Assembly (NCBI GenBank): GCA_934454635.1
Contig: CAKSFR010000001.1
Span: forward strand, 186,001 to 250,000
Direction: 5' to 3'
DNA: 64,000 nucleotides
From: an uncultured Ruminiclostridium sp.
GTDB lineage: Bacteria > Bacillota > Clostridia > Oscillospirales > Ruminococcaceae
Of the stretch, positions 17,145-25,899 are shown piece by piece. Made by a program: the position numbers and the translations under genes. Position 1 is the stretch's first letter. Each line of letters opens with the position of its first letter. The notes under the pieces were generated by a model. The model searched no databases and was not told the DNA's origin. It saw only the letters and a program-made list of their open reading frames with translations.

Positions 17145-17504
17145 ATGATAATCTCGGATGTTAAGCGTATTCTCTCGGCGCAGATTCTTTGCTGTGAAGA
17201 AAATATCGGAAACGAAGTTCATTCCGCCTGCGGTTCGGATATGATGAGCGACGTGCTCGCATTCGTCAAGGATCAGTCCGTGCTTCTCACAGGACTTTGC
17301 AACCCGCAGGTTATACGCACCGCCGAAATGATGGACATTGTATGCATCGTTTTCGTTCGAGGAAAACAGCCGGACGAAGCTATGCTGAAGCTTGCAGAGG
17401 AACGCGGCATTCCCCTGCTTACAACGCCGCACCGTATGTTTACCGCCTGTGGGCTTCTTTATGATAACGGTCTGCGCGGAGGTGATCCGAAGTGTCAGAT
17501 ATAA
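17145..17504 (+). CDS. DRTGG-domain protein
   Basis: A 119-residue protein that looks like a stand-alone DRTGG domain. The ATG at 17145 is chosen because AGAAAGGTGAT precedes it; an upstream ATG lies only 7 bp after the -10 box and cannot be used. It starts with a short segment (VKRILSAQILCCEE), followed by alternating beta and hydrophobic stretches (SVLLTGLCNPQV, IVCIVFVRG) and a C-terminal TTPHRMFTACGLLY. DRTGG domains accompany CBS pairs and hydrogenase-linked operons; their ligand is unknown. First gene of a five-gene set found in Thermotoga and many Clostridia beside HydABC. Ends 13 bp inside the next gene. Confidence 0.8.
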   Translation: MIISDVKRILSAQILCCEENIGNEVHSACGSDMMSDVLAFVKDQSVLLTGLCNPQVIRTAEMMDIVCIVFVRGKQPDEAMLKLAEERGIPLLTTPHRMFTACGLLYDNGLRGGDPKCQI

Positions 17505-17917
17505 TCCGTCTTTCATATAACGTTTCGGGCGACGATTTCACCAGAGCGGGAGAAGCTTCAAGCGATGTAAAAGGTAAGCTCAAAAAGCTTGGCATCTCAC
17601 CGGATGCGATCCGCAAGGTCGCGATATCCATGTACGAGGGTGAAATAAACATGGTTATACACGCGCACGGCGGAATTATTACTGTCGAGATAAGCAAGGA
17701 CGAAATAAAAATGATTCTGGCGGATAAGGGTCCCGGAATAAAGAACGTTGAACAGGCTATGCAGATGGGATTTTCAACCGCTCCCGACAATGTCCGTACG
17801 CTAGGCTTCGGTGCGGGAATGGGACTTCCGAACATGAAAAAATATTCCGACGAAATGACCATAGATACAGAAATCGGCGTGGGAACGACCGTTACGATGA
17901 GGGTGTTTCTTACTTGA
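17492..17917 (+). CDS. Anti-sigma-factor-like ATP-binding protein (GHKL)
   Basis: A 141-residue RsbW/SpoIIAB-like ATPase. It starts with GTG after GGAGGTGATCC and overlaps the preceding gene by 13 bp. The ATP-binding motifs are an N-box-like segment (MYEGEINMVIHAHGG), DKGPGI (G1) and GFGAGMGLP (G2), with GVGTTVTMRV at the end, as in serine-kinase anti-sigma factors. No partner sigma or anti-sigma-antagonist gene is next to it. In this context it more likely acts with the DRTGG and hydrogenase-like proteins in a sensing module; that is an inference from gene neighbourhood. Confidence 0.85.
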   Translation: MSDIIRLSYNVSGDDFTRAGEASSDVKGKLKKLGISPDAIRKVAISMYEGEINMVIHAHGGIITVEISKDEIKMILADKGPGIKNVEQAMQMGFSTAPDNVRTLGFGAGMGLPNMKKYSDEMTIDTEIGVGTTVTMRVFLT

Positions 17918-17939
17918 CCGATAAAGGAGGTTGGCTGCG

Positions 17940-19214
17940 ATGAGCGATTTTCTTCACTCGGTACATCTTGACAGCTCGCTTTGCAAGGGCTGTACCAACT
18001 GCATCAAGCGCTGCCCTACCCAAGCTATCCGCGTCCGCAGCGGAAAAGCTGTAATTAAAAAGGATTTCTGTATCGACTGCGGCGAATGTATCCGTATATG
18101 TCCGCACCACGCCAAGCAGGCGACATTTGACAGTCTTGACGTACTTGAGAACTACGAATATACCGTTGCCCTTCCCGCTCCGTCGCTTTACGCTCAGTTC
18201 AACAATATCGACGACGCGAATATCATACTTCGCGCGCTTGTGAAAATGGGATTTGACGACGTTTTCGAGGTTACTGCGGCAGCGGAAATGATTTCACAGA
18301 TGTCGAGAAAATATATCGGCGAACACCCCGAAAAAAAGCCTTTCATAAGCACCGCCTGTCCGTCGGTCGTACGGCTCATAAGCGTAAGATTTCCCAATCT
18401 TATCCCGCACCTGTTGCCGTTCAACTCGCCTATGGAGCTTGCCGCAGGACTTGCACGCAGGAAGGCGGCAGAAAAAACGGGACTTTTGCCCGAGAAAATC
18501 GGAATTGTGTTCATTTCACCGTGTCCGGCAAAGGTAGCAGCGTGTAAAACCGCGCTGATAACCGAAAAATCCGAGGTCGACGCGGTCGTTGCGATAAAAG
18601 AAGTTTATCCAAAGCTGCTTGCTCACATGACACATGAGGACGACCTTGAGGTCGATTATGTCCACTCGGGACGTATAGGCGTGGGCTGGGGCAACAGCGG
18701 CGGCGAAGCCGGAGGGCTTCTCACAGACAGCTATCTCGCTGCGGACGGCATTGAAAACGTCATTCGGGTCCTTGAAGATCTTGAAGATCAGAAATTTACC
18801 GACCTTGAATTTATCGAGCTTAACGCGTGCAGCGGCGGATGCGTGGGCGGCGTTCTTACCGTTGAAAATCCATACGTCGCTCAGGCAAAACTGAAAAAAC
18901 TCTGCCGATACCTGCCTGTTGCGCGCAATCATCTCGGCGATGCCTACATTGACGGTGCATTTTCGCAAAAGCCGGTTGAATATCAGCCTGTTTTCACGCT
19001 CGGAAAGAACTTTGCCGAAAGTTTCGACAAAATGCAACAGGTAGAAGAGCTTTGCAGGAAATTTCCCGGTCTTGACTGCGGCTCATGCGGCGCACCAAGC
19101 TGCAAAGCGCTTGCTGAGGACATCGTACGCGGCGCCGCTTCGGAACGCGACTGCATTTTCATACTTCGTGAATATGTGAACAAACTCAATGATAACAGCG
19201 AAAGGAATGACTGA
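17940..19214 (+). CDS. Sensory-type [FeFe]-hydrogenase (PAS-less, HydS-like)
   Basis: A 424-residue iron-sulfur protein; the ATG at 17940 sits 9 bp after AAAGGAGG (a TTG at 17931 directly abuts that site). Two ferredoxin [4Fe-4S] motifs occur in the first 60 residues (CKGCTNC, CIDCGEC). The H-cluster domain has L1 STACPSVV (Cys140), L2 SPCPAKVA (Cys195) and L3 NACSGGCVGG (Cys297, Cys301), so all four cubane ligands are kept, but Ala139 replaces the proton-transfer Cys. The C-terminus carries an extra Fe-S motif (CGSCGAPSCKAL). No PAS domain is present, unlike group C sensors; it fits the slow, presumably H2-sensing group C/D enzymes such as TamHydS. Confidence 0.88.
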   Translation: MSDFLHSVHLDSSLCKGCTNCIKRCPTQAIRVRSGKAVIKKDFCIDCGECIRICPHHAKQATFDSLDVLENYEYTVALPAPSLYAQFNNIDDANIILRALVKMGFDDVFEVTAAAEMISQMSRKYIGEHPEKKPFISTACPSVVRLISVRFPNLIPHLLPFNSPMELAAGLARRKAAEKTGLLPEKIGIVFISPCPAKVAACKTALITEKSEVDAVVAIKEVYPKLLAHMTHEDDLEVDYVHSGRIGVGWGNSGGEAGGLLTDSYLAADGIENVIRVLEDLEDQKFTDLEFIELNACSGGCVGGVLTVENPYVAQAKLKKLCRYLPVARNHLGDAYIDGAFSQKPVEYQPVFTLGKNFAESFDKMQQVEELCRKFPGLDCGSCGAPSCKALAEDIVRGAASERDCIFILREYVNKLNDNSERND

Positions 19215-19215
19215 C

Positions 19216-19551
19216 TTGACTGTAAAGGAACTGCTTGACAGCGGTATTTTTCGGGTAATAAACGACGGCAGAAACCACGAAACGGTTATAAGCAAGCCGT
19301 TTGCGTGTGACCTGCTGAGCATTGCAATGAGCAAAGCCGGGAAAGACAGTGCGTGGTTCACAGTAATGGGAAATGTGAACACTATCGCAGTATGCGCCCT
19401 CGCCGACTGTGCCTGCATAGTTCTCTGCGAGGGTACACAGCTTGACGAAACAGCTTCTCAGAAAGCTGCCGAACAGGATATAACCGTGCTTTCCGCAGAT
19501 GATATGCCGATTTTTGACGCAGCCTTGCGGCTTTATGAGGCGATGAAGTGA
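19216..19551 (+). CDS. Second DRTGG-like small protein
   Basis: A 111-residue protein related in plan to the 17145 gene. I choose the TTG at 19216 (MTVKELLDSG) because GAAAGGA ends 9 bp before it; ATG 19207 would leave almost no spacing. It has a helical start, IFRVINDGRNHE, a hydrophobic strand and a C-terminal segment EQDITVLSADDMPIFDAA that mirrors the fold of DRTGG domains. It starts 2 bp after the hydrogenase-like gene and its stop overlaps the next start by 4 bp, so the operon is tightly coupled. Function is unknown; a ligand-binding or partner role for the sensory hydrogenase is an inference. Confidence 0.75.
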   Translation: MTVKELLDSGIFRVINDGRNHETVISKPFACDLLSIAMSKAGKDSAWFTVMGNVNTIAVCALADCACIVLCEGTQLDETASQKAAEQDITVLSADDMPIFDAALRLYEAMK

Positions 19552-20267
19552 AACTGAGTTACGACCTTCATATCCACTCCTGCCTCTCGCCGTGCGGCGA
19601 CGATGATATGCTCCCCTCGAATATTGTAGGAATGGCGGCGCTGAAAGGCTTGGACGTAATAGCAGTCACCGACCACTGTTCGTGCGCAAACTGCCCCGCA
19701 GTGGAAAAGCTGGCAAAAGCCTACGGAGTTGTGGCGCTGTTCGGAATGGAGCTGACCACTATTGAGGAGGTTCACGTTCTCTGCCTTTTTGATAATGTTC
19801 CCGCAGCAATGGATTTCGGGAAATACGTTCGTTCACGACATCAAAATATCATGAACAATCGTGACATTTTCGGAAAGCAGCAGATAGTCAACGAGGACGA
19901 CGAAATAATCGGGGAGGAAGAAATTCTGCTTATAAACGCGACGAATATCGGATTCGATGAGGTTTTCGAGCTTACCGAAAAATTTGGCGGGGTGATGATT
20001 CCTGCGCACATAGAAAAAAACGCAAACAGCCTGCTCGCAAACTTGGGATTTGTGCCTGAGGACAGCCGTTTTCCGTGTTTTGAGCTGAAACATATCGGAT
20101 ATCTGGACGAACTGCGCGAAAAGCACCCATATCTTAAAAAGTGCGCAATGATAACAAATTCCGACGCACATTATCTTGAAAACATAAATGAACCTGTGAA
20201 CTTCCTTGAAGCGGAGGAACGGACGGCAAAAGCTGTTCTCAAAGCGCTTAAAACAGGCAGTATATAA
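19548..20267 (+). CDS. PHP-domain metal-dependent phosphoesterase
   Basis: A 239-residue PHP-family protein, GTG start overlapping the previous stop. Metal ligands are the N-terminal HIHSCLSPCGDDD (the HxH motif has Asp-Leu-His-Ile-His), VTDHCSC (about residue 42), GMELTT, PAHIEK and the C-terminal NSDAHYL. This is the usual PHP set for two or three metal ions in phosphoesterases such as those that act on nucleotides or histidinol phosphate. It is the last gene of the sensory hydrogenase operon, as in Thermotoga, and may make or remove a signal linked to redox state. Its substrate is unknown. Confidence 0.88.
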   Translation: MKLSYDLHIHSCLSPCGDDDMLPSNIVGMAALKGLDVIAVTDHCSCANCPAVEKLAKAYGVVALFGMELTTIEEVHVLCLFDNVPAAMDFGKYVRSRHQNIMNNRDIFGKQQIVNEDDEIIGEEEILLINATNIGFDEVFELTEKFGGVMIPAHIEKNANSLLANLGFVPEDSRFPCFELKHIGYLDELREKHPYLKKCAMITNSDAHYLENINEPVNFLEAEERTAKAVLKALKTGSI

Positions 20268-20303
20268 AATACAAACTTAACAAATGAAAGGACAAATTCA
20301 ACA

Positions 20304-21611
20304 ATGGAATGGTTCAAACAAGCAGCATTTTATCACATCTACCCTCTCGGCTACTGCGGACAGCTTCAGCCGAACGATTTTACGTCAGAGCCGACGCACG
20401 ATATTCTGAAAGTAATCGACCAGATTCCCGCAATTAAACAAATGGGGTTTAACGCGGTATATTTCGGTCCGGTTTTTGAGTCAGTAAAGCACGGCTACGA
20501 CACGGTCGATTACACAAAAATTGACCGCCGCCTCGGCACGAACGAGGATTTCAAAAAAGTTTGCGGCGCGCTTCACGAAAACGGAATAAAAGTTGTTCTC
20601 GACGGCGTTTTCAACCATGTCGGACGTGAATTTGCGCAATTCCGCGATGTTCGCGAAAAACGCTGGGACAGCCCATATAAAGACTGGTTTCATATCCGTG
20701 AGGGAAATTCCTACTTCAACGACGGATTTTTCTACGAAGGCTGGGAGGGTCATTTTGAGCTTGTAAAGCTGAACCTCTACAATCCCGACGTTAAAAATTA
20801 CCTTAAGGAATGCATTTCTGACTGGGTCAAGGAGTTCGATATTGACGGACTTAGGCTTGACGTCGCCTACTGTCTTGACTTGAATTTCCTTAAAGAACTG
20901 CACGGACACTGCAAATGGCTCAAAAACGACTTCTGGCTTATGGGTGAAACTCTCCACGGCGACTACAACCGCTGGATGAACCCCGAAATGCTCGACAGCG
21001 TAACGAATTACGAGTGCTACAAAGGTTTGTATTCAAGCTTCAACGACCTAAATATGTTTGAAATTGCACACTCGATAAATCGTCAGTTCGGCAGCGAAAA
21101 CTGGTGTCTGTACCGCGGAAAAAATCTTTACTGCTTCCTTGATAACCACGACGTAAGCCGAATCGCAACCATTCTCAAGGACAAACGTGAGCTTAAGCCG
21201 ATTTACGCGCTTTTATTTACAATGCCGGGCATACCCGCCGTGTATTACGGAAGCGAATTTGGAATTGAAGGCGACAAGAAAAACGGCGACGAGTGTCTGC
21301 GCGGAAAATTTGAACCGCAGCAGCCAAACGAGCTTACAGAACATATCTCCAAGCTTGCAAAATTCCACACATCTTCCCTGCCGCTCTGCGTCGGTTCATA
21401 CAGACAGCTTCAGCTTCAGAATCATCACTACGCATTTGCACGCGAATACGAGGGCGATACGGTAGTTGCTATGATAAACGCGGGAGAAAATTTCACATTT
21501 AGCGTAAATATGAACGGAATGTTCGAGGACATTCTTTCGGGTGAGAAATTCGACCTTTCTCAGGGAGTTCCCGTAGATGACCACAGCGCAAGAGTGTTCA
21601 GAAAATTATAA
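20304..21611 (+). CDS. GH13 alpha-glucosidase/amylase-family enzyme
   Basis: A 435-residue cytoplasmic GH13 enzyme (no signal peptide). The four conserved regions are DGVFNHVG (region I), GLRLDVAYCL with the nucleophile Asp (region II), GETLHG with the acid/base Glu (region III) and FLDNHDVSR with the stabilising Asp (region IV). It is compact, lacking the N-terminal CBM34 of neopullulanases, and the C-terminal domain is short. It probably hydrolyses maltodextrin-like oligosaccharides taken up by the cell; the exact linkage cannot be told. A GAAAGGAC ribosome binding site precedes the ATG, and a terminator follows. Confidence 0.9.
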   Translation: MEWFKQAAFYHIYPLGYCGQLQPNDFTSEPTHDILKVIDQIPAIKQMGFNAVYFGPVFESVKHGYDTVDYTKIDRRLGTNEDFKKVCGALHENGIKVVLDGVFNHVGREFAQFRDVREKRWDSPYKDWFHIREGNSYFNDGFFYEGWEGHFELVKLNLYNPDVKNYLKECISDWVKEFDIDGLRLDVAYCLDLNFLKELHGHCKWLKNDFWLMGETLHGDYNRWMNPEMLDSVTNYECYKGLYSSFNDLNMFEIAHSINRQFGSENWCLYRGKNLYCFLDNHDVSRIATILKDKRELKPIYALLFTMPGIPAVYYGSEFGIEGDKKNGDECLRGKFEPQQPNELTEHISKLAKFHTSSLPLCVGSYRQLQLQNHHYAFAREYEGDTVVAMINAGENFTFSVNMNGMFEDILSGEKFDLSQGVPVDDHSARVFRKL

Positions 21612-21616
21612 AAAAT

Positions 21617-21648
21617 GTCCGCCGTAGCTGTTTACGGCGGGCTTTTTT
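21617..21648 (+). terminator. Terminator of the GH13 gene
   Basis: A 10-bp stem with one G-U pair (GTCCGCCGTA with TACGGCGGGC) and a short loop, followed by TTTTTT. It lies 6 bp after the stop codon. Confidence 0.8.
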
Positions 21649-21651
21649 GCT

Positions 21652-21680
21652 TGACCGTATTTGAAATATGTGGTAAAATA
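21652..21680 (+). promoter_or_regulatory. Promoter of the membrane-protein/glycosyltransferase pair
   Basis: TTGACC (21652-21657), 17-bp spacer ending in GTGG, TAAAAT (21675-21680); 25 bp upstream of the ATG. Confidence 0.65.
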
Positions 21681-21705
21681 TTAAAAAAGGTTCGGGAGGG
21701 CGAAA

Positions 21706-23019
21706 ATGAAAAAAATTCTTGTCTACATCGGGACATTTCTTGCGGCACTTGCGGTGCTTTGGGCAGCGCTCTTCGCCGCTTCATGCATTCCCAATGAGTT
21801 GATTTATGATAATATGTACAGCAGTTCAATATATTACAGCGATAAAGAGGCGTTTGTTTATAACGGAGCAGTCAGACGCACAACCGACAACTACGCCGAT
21901 TCAATCCTGCTGAATGTTGCGTGGAATATGAACAGCGACGACCCGTTTGTTTCCTGCCTTGATACGAGGTATTTCGACGGATTGGAAAACGGCGTGGACT
22001 ACGGCGAAAACTGGGGACTTTTCTGCGCAATTACAGGCAGAGATGCGCCGAATACCGACTATACGCGCTACTGGCACGGAATGGCTATTTTTGTACGTTT
22101 GTTCATGCTTTTCACAGATGTGAACGGAATTAAAATGATCGGCATGATTGCAGCATACGCTCTGCTTGGTCTGAACTGCGCAATACTGTTAAAAAAACGG
22201 CAGTTTTTCGCGTCTGCGGCACTCGCTTTGTCATTTATATGTGTACACTTGTGGGATATCCGCTTGTCTATGGAATACCAGCCGGCAGTGCTGGTAACTC
22301 TCGCCGTTCTTCCTTTCTTTATTATCCTTGAACAGCGCGGCGATAACGCGCTCTCTGTGCTTGCGGTGATATCCGGCGTACTAATCGCCTTTTTCGACTT
22401 CCTTACCGCCGAAACGCTAACTATACTTATCCCGCTCGCAGTCGTGTTCATAATCCGCAAGCAAGAAAAACGCTTCGGAAGCTTCCGTCAAGGCTTTATA
22501 ACTACCGCAAAATGCGGCGTGGCGTGGCTTATGTCATATGCGGGAACATTTCTCGCGAAATGGGGACTTTCAAGCGCGGTAACGGGTGAAAATAAATTCA
22601 TCTCAGCACTCAGTTCCGCCGAAATAAGAATGATCGGCGAAACCGATGGTCTTTCGCCCTTACAGCAAATTTTCTGCGCACCGCTTTCAAATATCTCCAC
22701 CCTTTTCGGCGGAGAAAGCCGACTCGACCCGCTCTGTATTCTTGTCGGACTTTTCCTTAGTGCGGCTGTTCTCGGGGCGGTGTTCTACCTTTTTCACGAT
22801 AAAAGCAGATTTGACGGCGGATTTTCGCTTGTTATGCTGATTATCGCACTGCTGCCGTTCATTCGTTATCTTGTCCTGAACAATCATTCGTATCTTCACA
22901 CATTCTTTACCTACCGTGCGCTTGCGGCAACCATACTTGCCGTTTTGGCAATAGTGTGGTTCACTCTGAATTTTCACCCGCAAAAGAAAAAATCAGCAAA
23001 GAAAGGGCGCGGCAAATGA
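21706..23019 (+). CDS. Multi-spanning membrane protein, glycosyltransferase partner
   Basis: A 437-residue integral membrane protein. It begins with one hydrophobic segment (residues 5-25), then an extended extracytoplasmic loop of about 110 residues, then about nine further hydrophobic segments; the C-terminus is very basic (KKKSAKKGRG). The large loop between TM1 and TM2 and the multi-TM body resemble GT-C-type membrane proteins that use polyprenyl-linked sugars, but no DxD-type motif is clear. The next gene overlaps it by 4 bp and is a polyprenyl-phosphate-type GT2, which supports this idea. I do not recognise a named family. Confidence 0.7.
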   Translation: MKKILVYIGTFLAALAVLWAALFAASCIPNELIYDNMYSSSIYYSDKEAFVYNGAVRRTTDNYADSILLNVAWNMNSDDPFVSCLDTRYFDGLENGVDYGENWGLFCAITGRDAPNTDYTRYWHGMAIFVRLFMLFTDVNGIKMIGMIAAYALLGLNCAILLKKRQFFASAALALSFICVHLWDIRLSMEYQPAVLVTLAVLPFFIILEQRGDNALSVLAVISGVLIAFFDFLTAETLTILIPLAVVFIIRKQEKRFGSFRQGFITTAKCGVAWLMSYAGTFLAKWGLSSAVTGENKFISALSSAEIRMIGETDGLSPLQQIFCAPLSNISTLFGGESRLDPLCILVGLFLSAAVLGAVFYLFHDKSRFDGGFSLVMLIIALLPFIRYLVLNNHSYLHTFFTYRALAATILAVLAIVWFTLNFHPQKKKSAKKGRGK

Positions 23020-23693
23020 ATATTGAACTGACAATCCTCATGCCCTGTCTGAACGAGGAAAAAACAGTCGCCGTATGCGTTGAAAAAGCGCTTTCGTTCA
23101 TTTCGGAATACGGCGTTACGGGCGAGGTTCTAATCGCCGATAACGGCAGTTACGACCGTTCGCGCGAGCTTGCGGAAAAGGCGGGTGCTCGCGTGATAGG
23201 CGTTGAGAAAAAAGGTTACGGAAACGCGCTTATCGGCGGAATAAAAGCTGCACGCGGAAAATACATTATTATGGGCGACTGTGATGAAAGCTATGATTTT
23301 ACGCGCCTTGAGGGCTTTGTCGAAAAGCTGCGCGAAGGTTACCCGTTGGTAATGGGCAACCGCATGGACAACATCGCGCCCGGCGCAATGCCGTTTTCTC
23401 ACCGATATATCGGCGTCCCGCTGCTGTCGCTTATGGGAAGGCTGCGTTTTCACACCAAAGTGCGTGATTTTCACTGTGGACTGCGCGGATTCGATCGTGA
23501 AAAAGCGCTTGCGCTCAATCTGCAATGCGGCGGAATGGAGTTTGCCACGGAAATTATCGCAAAATTCGCCATGTCCGGCGCAAAAATCGCAGAAATTCCG
23601 GTTGCTCTGAATCCTGACGGGCGAGGCGGAAAATCGCATCTGCGCGCGGTTCCGGACGGGCTGAGGCACATAAAATACATACTTTTCGGATAA
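23016..23693 (+). CDS. Family 2 glycosyltransferase (polyprenyl-phosphate type)
   Basis: A 225-residue GT2. The start ATG at 23016 overlaps the previous TGA by 4 bp and has GAAAGGG 8 bp upstream. N-terminal LMPCLNEEKTV and DNGSYD (nucleotide-sugar loop), then MGDCDESYDF (the acidic motif for metal and UDP) are visible, followed by DFHCGLRGF and MEFATEI, which match dolichol-phosphate/undecaprenyl-phosphate glycosyltransferases. The usual C-terminal membrane helices are missing, so the multi-spanning neighbour may be its anchor or downstream transferase. Confidence 0.87.
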   Translation: MNIELTILMPCLNEEKTVAVCVEKALSFISEYGVTGEVLIADNGSYDRSRELAEKAGARVIGVEKKGYGNALIGGIKAARGKYIIMGDCDESYDFTRLEGFVEKLREGYPLVMGNRMDNIAPGAMPFSHRYIGVPLLSLMGRLRFHTKVRDFHCGLRGFDREKALALNLQCGGMEFATEIIAKFAMSGAKIAEIPVALNPDGRGGKSHLRAVPDGLRHIKYILFG

Positions 23694-23706
23694 AAAAATA
23701 ATTTCT

Positions 23707-23765
23707 GCCGCAGTTCTCAAGAGCGTCTGCCGCTACTTGACAACTGCGGCGTTTTGTAGTACAAT
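23707..23765 (+). promoter_or_regulatory. Overlapping terminator and rnj promoter
   Basis: A GCCGCAGTT (23707-23715) / AACTGCGGC (23742-23750) stem followed by GTTTTG ends the glycosyltransferase unit. The right arm is also part of a promoter: TTGACA (23737-23742), 17-bp spacer, TACAAT (23760-23765), which serves the RNase J unit. The two signals share the same bases. Confidence 0.55.
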
Positions 23766-23969
23766 AAATAATGAATTTTTATGTGTAAAACAGCTCAAAG
23801 CTGTTAATGATATATTTCAGAAAAAGCAGTTTAAAGGGGCAGCCGCCCCACGGAGCTATCGGTTTCCTTACACTTCGGAAGCTGCCGCGTTCCATTCCGC
23901 AGGCACTTCCGACGCTTCAGCCAACACCGTTTATCCGCATCAGCGCTTACTGAAAAGAAAAGAGGAGCA
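23766..23969 (+). other. Long structured leader of rnj
   Basis: About 200 nt separate the promoter from the rnj start. They contain an ACAGCT/AGCTGT hairpin (near 23789), a GGGGC/GCCCC hairpin (near 23837) and several GC-rich complementary stretches before the AGAGGAGC ribosome binding site. No gene was supported: the 95-residue open frame here lacks family features. It may be a regulatory 5' UTR. Confidence 0.4.
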
Positions 23970-25868
23970 ATGCTTAAAAATAACAATCAGAATCCGCAGG
24001 AACAGAAATCTAAGGAGAAAATAAGACCTGCAAAGCCGCAGCAAAACCGCCGTCCCGCAAAACAACAGCCAAGACAGGCTGCAAACAAGCAGGAACAGGC
24101 TTCGCGTACAAGAAAACCTCAGCCCAAGCGGAAAAGCGAAAATCAGCAGCAGGCAAAACAGCAGCCGAGACAGACGGCAAAAGCGCCGGCAAACACAAAA
24201 GCCAAACGCAGTGCGCCGCTTCGCATCATACCGCTCGGCGGACTTAACGAAATCGGCAAGAATATGTATCTTTACGAATGCAGCAACGATATGTTTATTG
24301 TTGACTGCGGACTTGCTTTTCCCGACGACGATATGCTCGGCGTAGACCTCGTTATCCCCGATTTCACCTATGTTGTAAAAAATAAGGACAAGCTGCGCGG
24401 AATCGTGCTTACCCACGGTCACGAGGATCATATCGGCGGTCTTGCATACCTTCTTAAAAAAGTAAACGTACCGGTGTACGGAACAAGGCTTACGCTCGGA
24501 CTTGTTGAAGGAAAGCTGCGTGAACACGGTATCCTCAACCAGTGCACGCTGAAGGTCGTTCAGCCGCGTCAGACTGTTAAAATGGGGTGTATGTGCGTTG
24601 AATTTATCCGCGTAAATCACTCTATTCCAGACGCCTGCGCGTTCGCAATCCACACTCCGGCAGGCGTTGTTATTCACACCGGTGATTTCAAGGTTGACTA
24701 TACGCCTATCGAGGGCGGAATAATCGATCTTGCACGCTTCGGGGAACTCGGAAACAAGGGTGTTCTTGCCCTGCTCTCCGAAAGTACTAACGCAGAGCGC
24801 CCAGGCTATACAATGTCCGAAAGACGCGTAGGCGCTACTTTCCGCAATTTCTTCGCAAACGCTGAGGGAAAGCGGATTATCGTCGCTACTTTCTCCAGCA
24901 ATATCCACAGGATACAGCAGATAATCGACAGCGCTGCAATTCACGGAAGAAAGGTCGCCGTTTCCGGACGCAGCATGATAAACGTTCTACAGACGGCTAT
25001 CGACCTTAATTATATCCGCGTTCCGAAAGGTATGCTTGTCGATATTGACAAAATCGGCAAAATTCCGCCCGAAGAACTTGTTATCGTCACAACCGGAAGT
25101 CAGGGCGAGCCTATGTCCGCACTCTCGCGAATGGCAAGCAACGAACACCGTCAGGTAACGATAACTCCGCAGGATCTTATTATTATCTCAGCCAACCCGA
25201 TTCCCGGCAACGAAAAGCTGGTAGGGCGCGTTGTAAACGAGCTGATGAAAGCGGGCGCAAATGTAATATATGAGGCAATGTACGACGTCCATGTTTCGGG
25301 ACACGCCTGCCAAGACGAGCTGAAAATGATGATTTCGCTCACGCGTCCGAAGTTCTTTATTCCGATTCACGGCGAATACAAGCATATGTTCAAGCACAAG
25401 GAACTTGCACTTCAGCTGAATATTCCCGAAGAAAACATTTTTATCGCAGACAACGGCGCTGTTCTTGAAACTGACGGCGTTGATATGAAAATGGCGGGTC
25501 AGGTAACTGCGGGCCGCGTGCTTATCGACGGACTCGGCGTAGGCGACGTTGGCTCGGTAGTTCTCCGTGACAGAAAACATCTTGCGCAGGACGGTCTTAT
25601 CATTGTCGTTGCGGCGATAAATAAGGCCTCGGGAAAGATAATGTCGGGACCGGATATTGTTTCGCGAGGATTTGTGTATGTGCGCGAATCCGAGGAGCTT
25701 ATGGAGGAATCCCGCGCGTTGATGCTTTCCGTAATGGAAAAAAATCTCACACCGAATATACGCGAATGGGGTACTCTCAAAAACCTTATGAAAGACGCAC
25801 TCGGCAGTTTTATTTTCTCAAAAACCAGAAGAAGTCCCATGATTCTGCCTATTATAATGGAACTGTAA
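23970..25868 (+). CDS. rnj: Ribonuclease J
   Basis: A 632-residue metallo-beta-lactamase/beta-CASP ribonuclease, with 5'-3' exo- and endonuclease activity in mRNA and rRNA processing. The metal site motif HGHEDHIGG is near residue 150; further ligands lie in NHSIPDA and HTGDF, with the beta-CASP motifs in TFSSNIHR and TGSQGEP, and the C-terminal IHGEYKH. The first ~83 residues are an unusual Gln/Lys/Pro/Ala-rich, strongly basic extension; the canonical start (LRIIPLGGLNEIGKN) comes only after it. Without it, the length matches RNase J1/J2. First gene of a run to tilS. Confidence 0.95.
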   Translation: MLKNNNQNPQEQKSKEKIRPAKPQQNRRPAKQQPRQAANKQEQASRTRKPQPKRKSENQQQAKQQPRQTAKAPANTKAKRSAPLRIIPLGGLNEIGKNMYLYECSNDMFIVDCGLAFPDDDMLGVDLVIPDFTYVVKNKDKLRGIVLTHGHEDHIGGLAYLLKKVNVPVYGTRLTLGLVEGKLREHGILNQCTLKVVQPRQTVKMGCMCVEFIRVNHSIPDACAFAIHTPAGVVIHTGDFKVDYTPIEGGIIDLARFGELGNKGVLALLSESTNAERPGYTMSERRVGATFRNFFANAEGKRIIVATFSSNIHRIQQIIDSAAIHGRKVAVSGRSMINVLQTAIDLNYIRVPKGMLVDIDKIGKIPPEELVIVTTGSQGEPMSALSRMASNEHRQVTITPQDLIIISANPIPGNEKLVGRVVNELMKAGANVIYEAMYDVHVSGHACQDELKMMISLTRPKFFIPIHGEYKHMFKHKELALQLNIPEENIFIADNGAVLETDGVDMKMAGQVTAGRVLIDGLGVGDVGSVVLRDRKHLAQDGLIIVVAAINKASGKIMSGPDIVSRGFVYVRESEELMEESRALMLSVMEKNLTPNIREWGTLKNLMKDALGSFIFSKTRRSPMILPIIMEL

Positions 25869-25899
25869 AATTTGCTACGGAAACGGGGTGGCTGTAAAA

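Noticed and set aside
23737..24024. 95-residue frame in the rnj leader
   Set aside because: No ribosome binding site at its start, it begins inside the promoter and overlaps the rnj start; composition is not protein-like.
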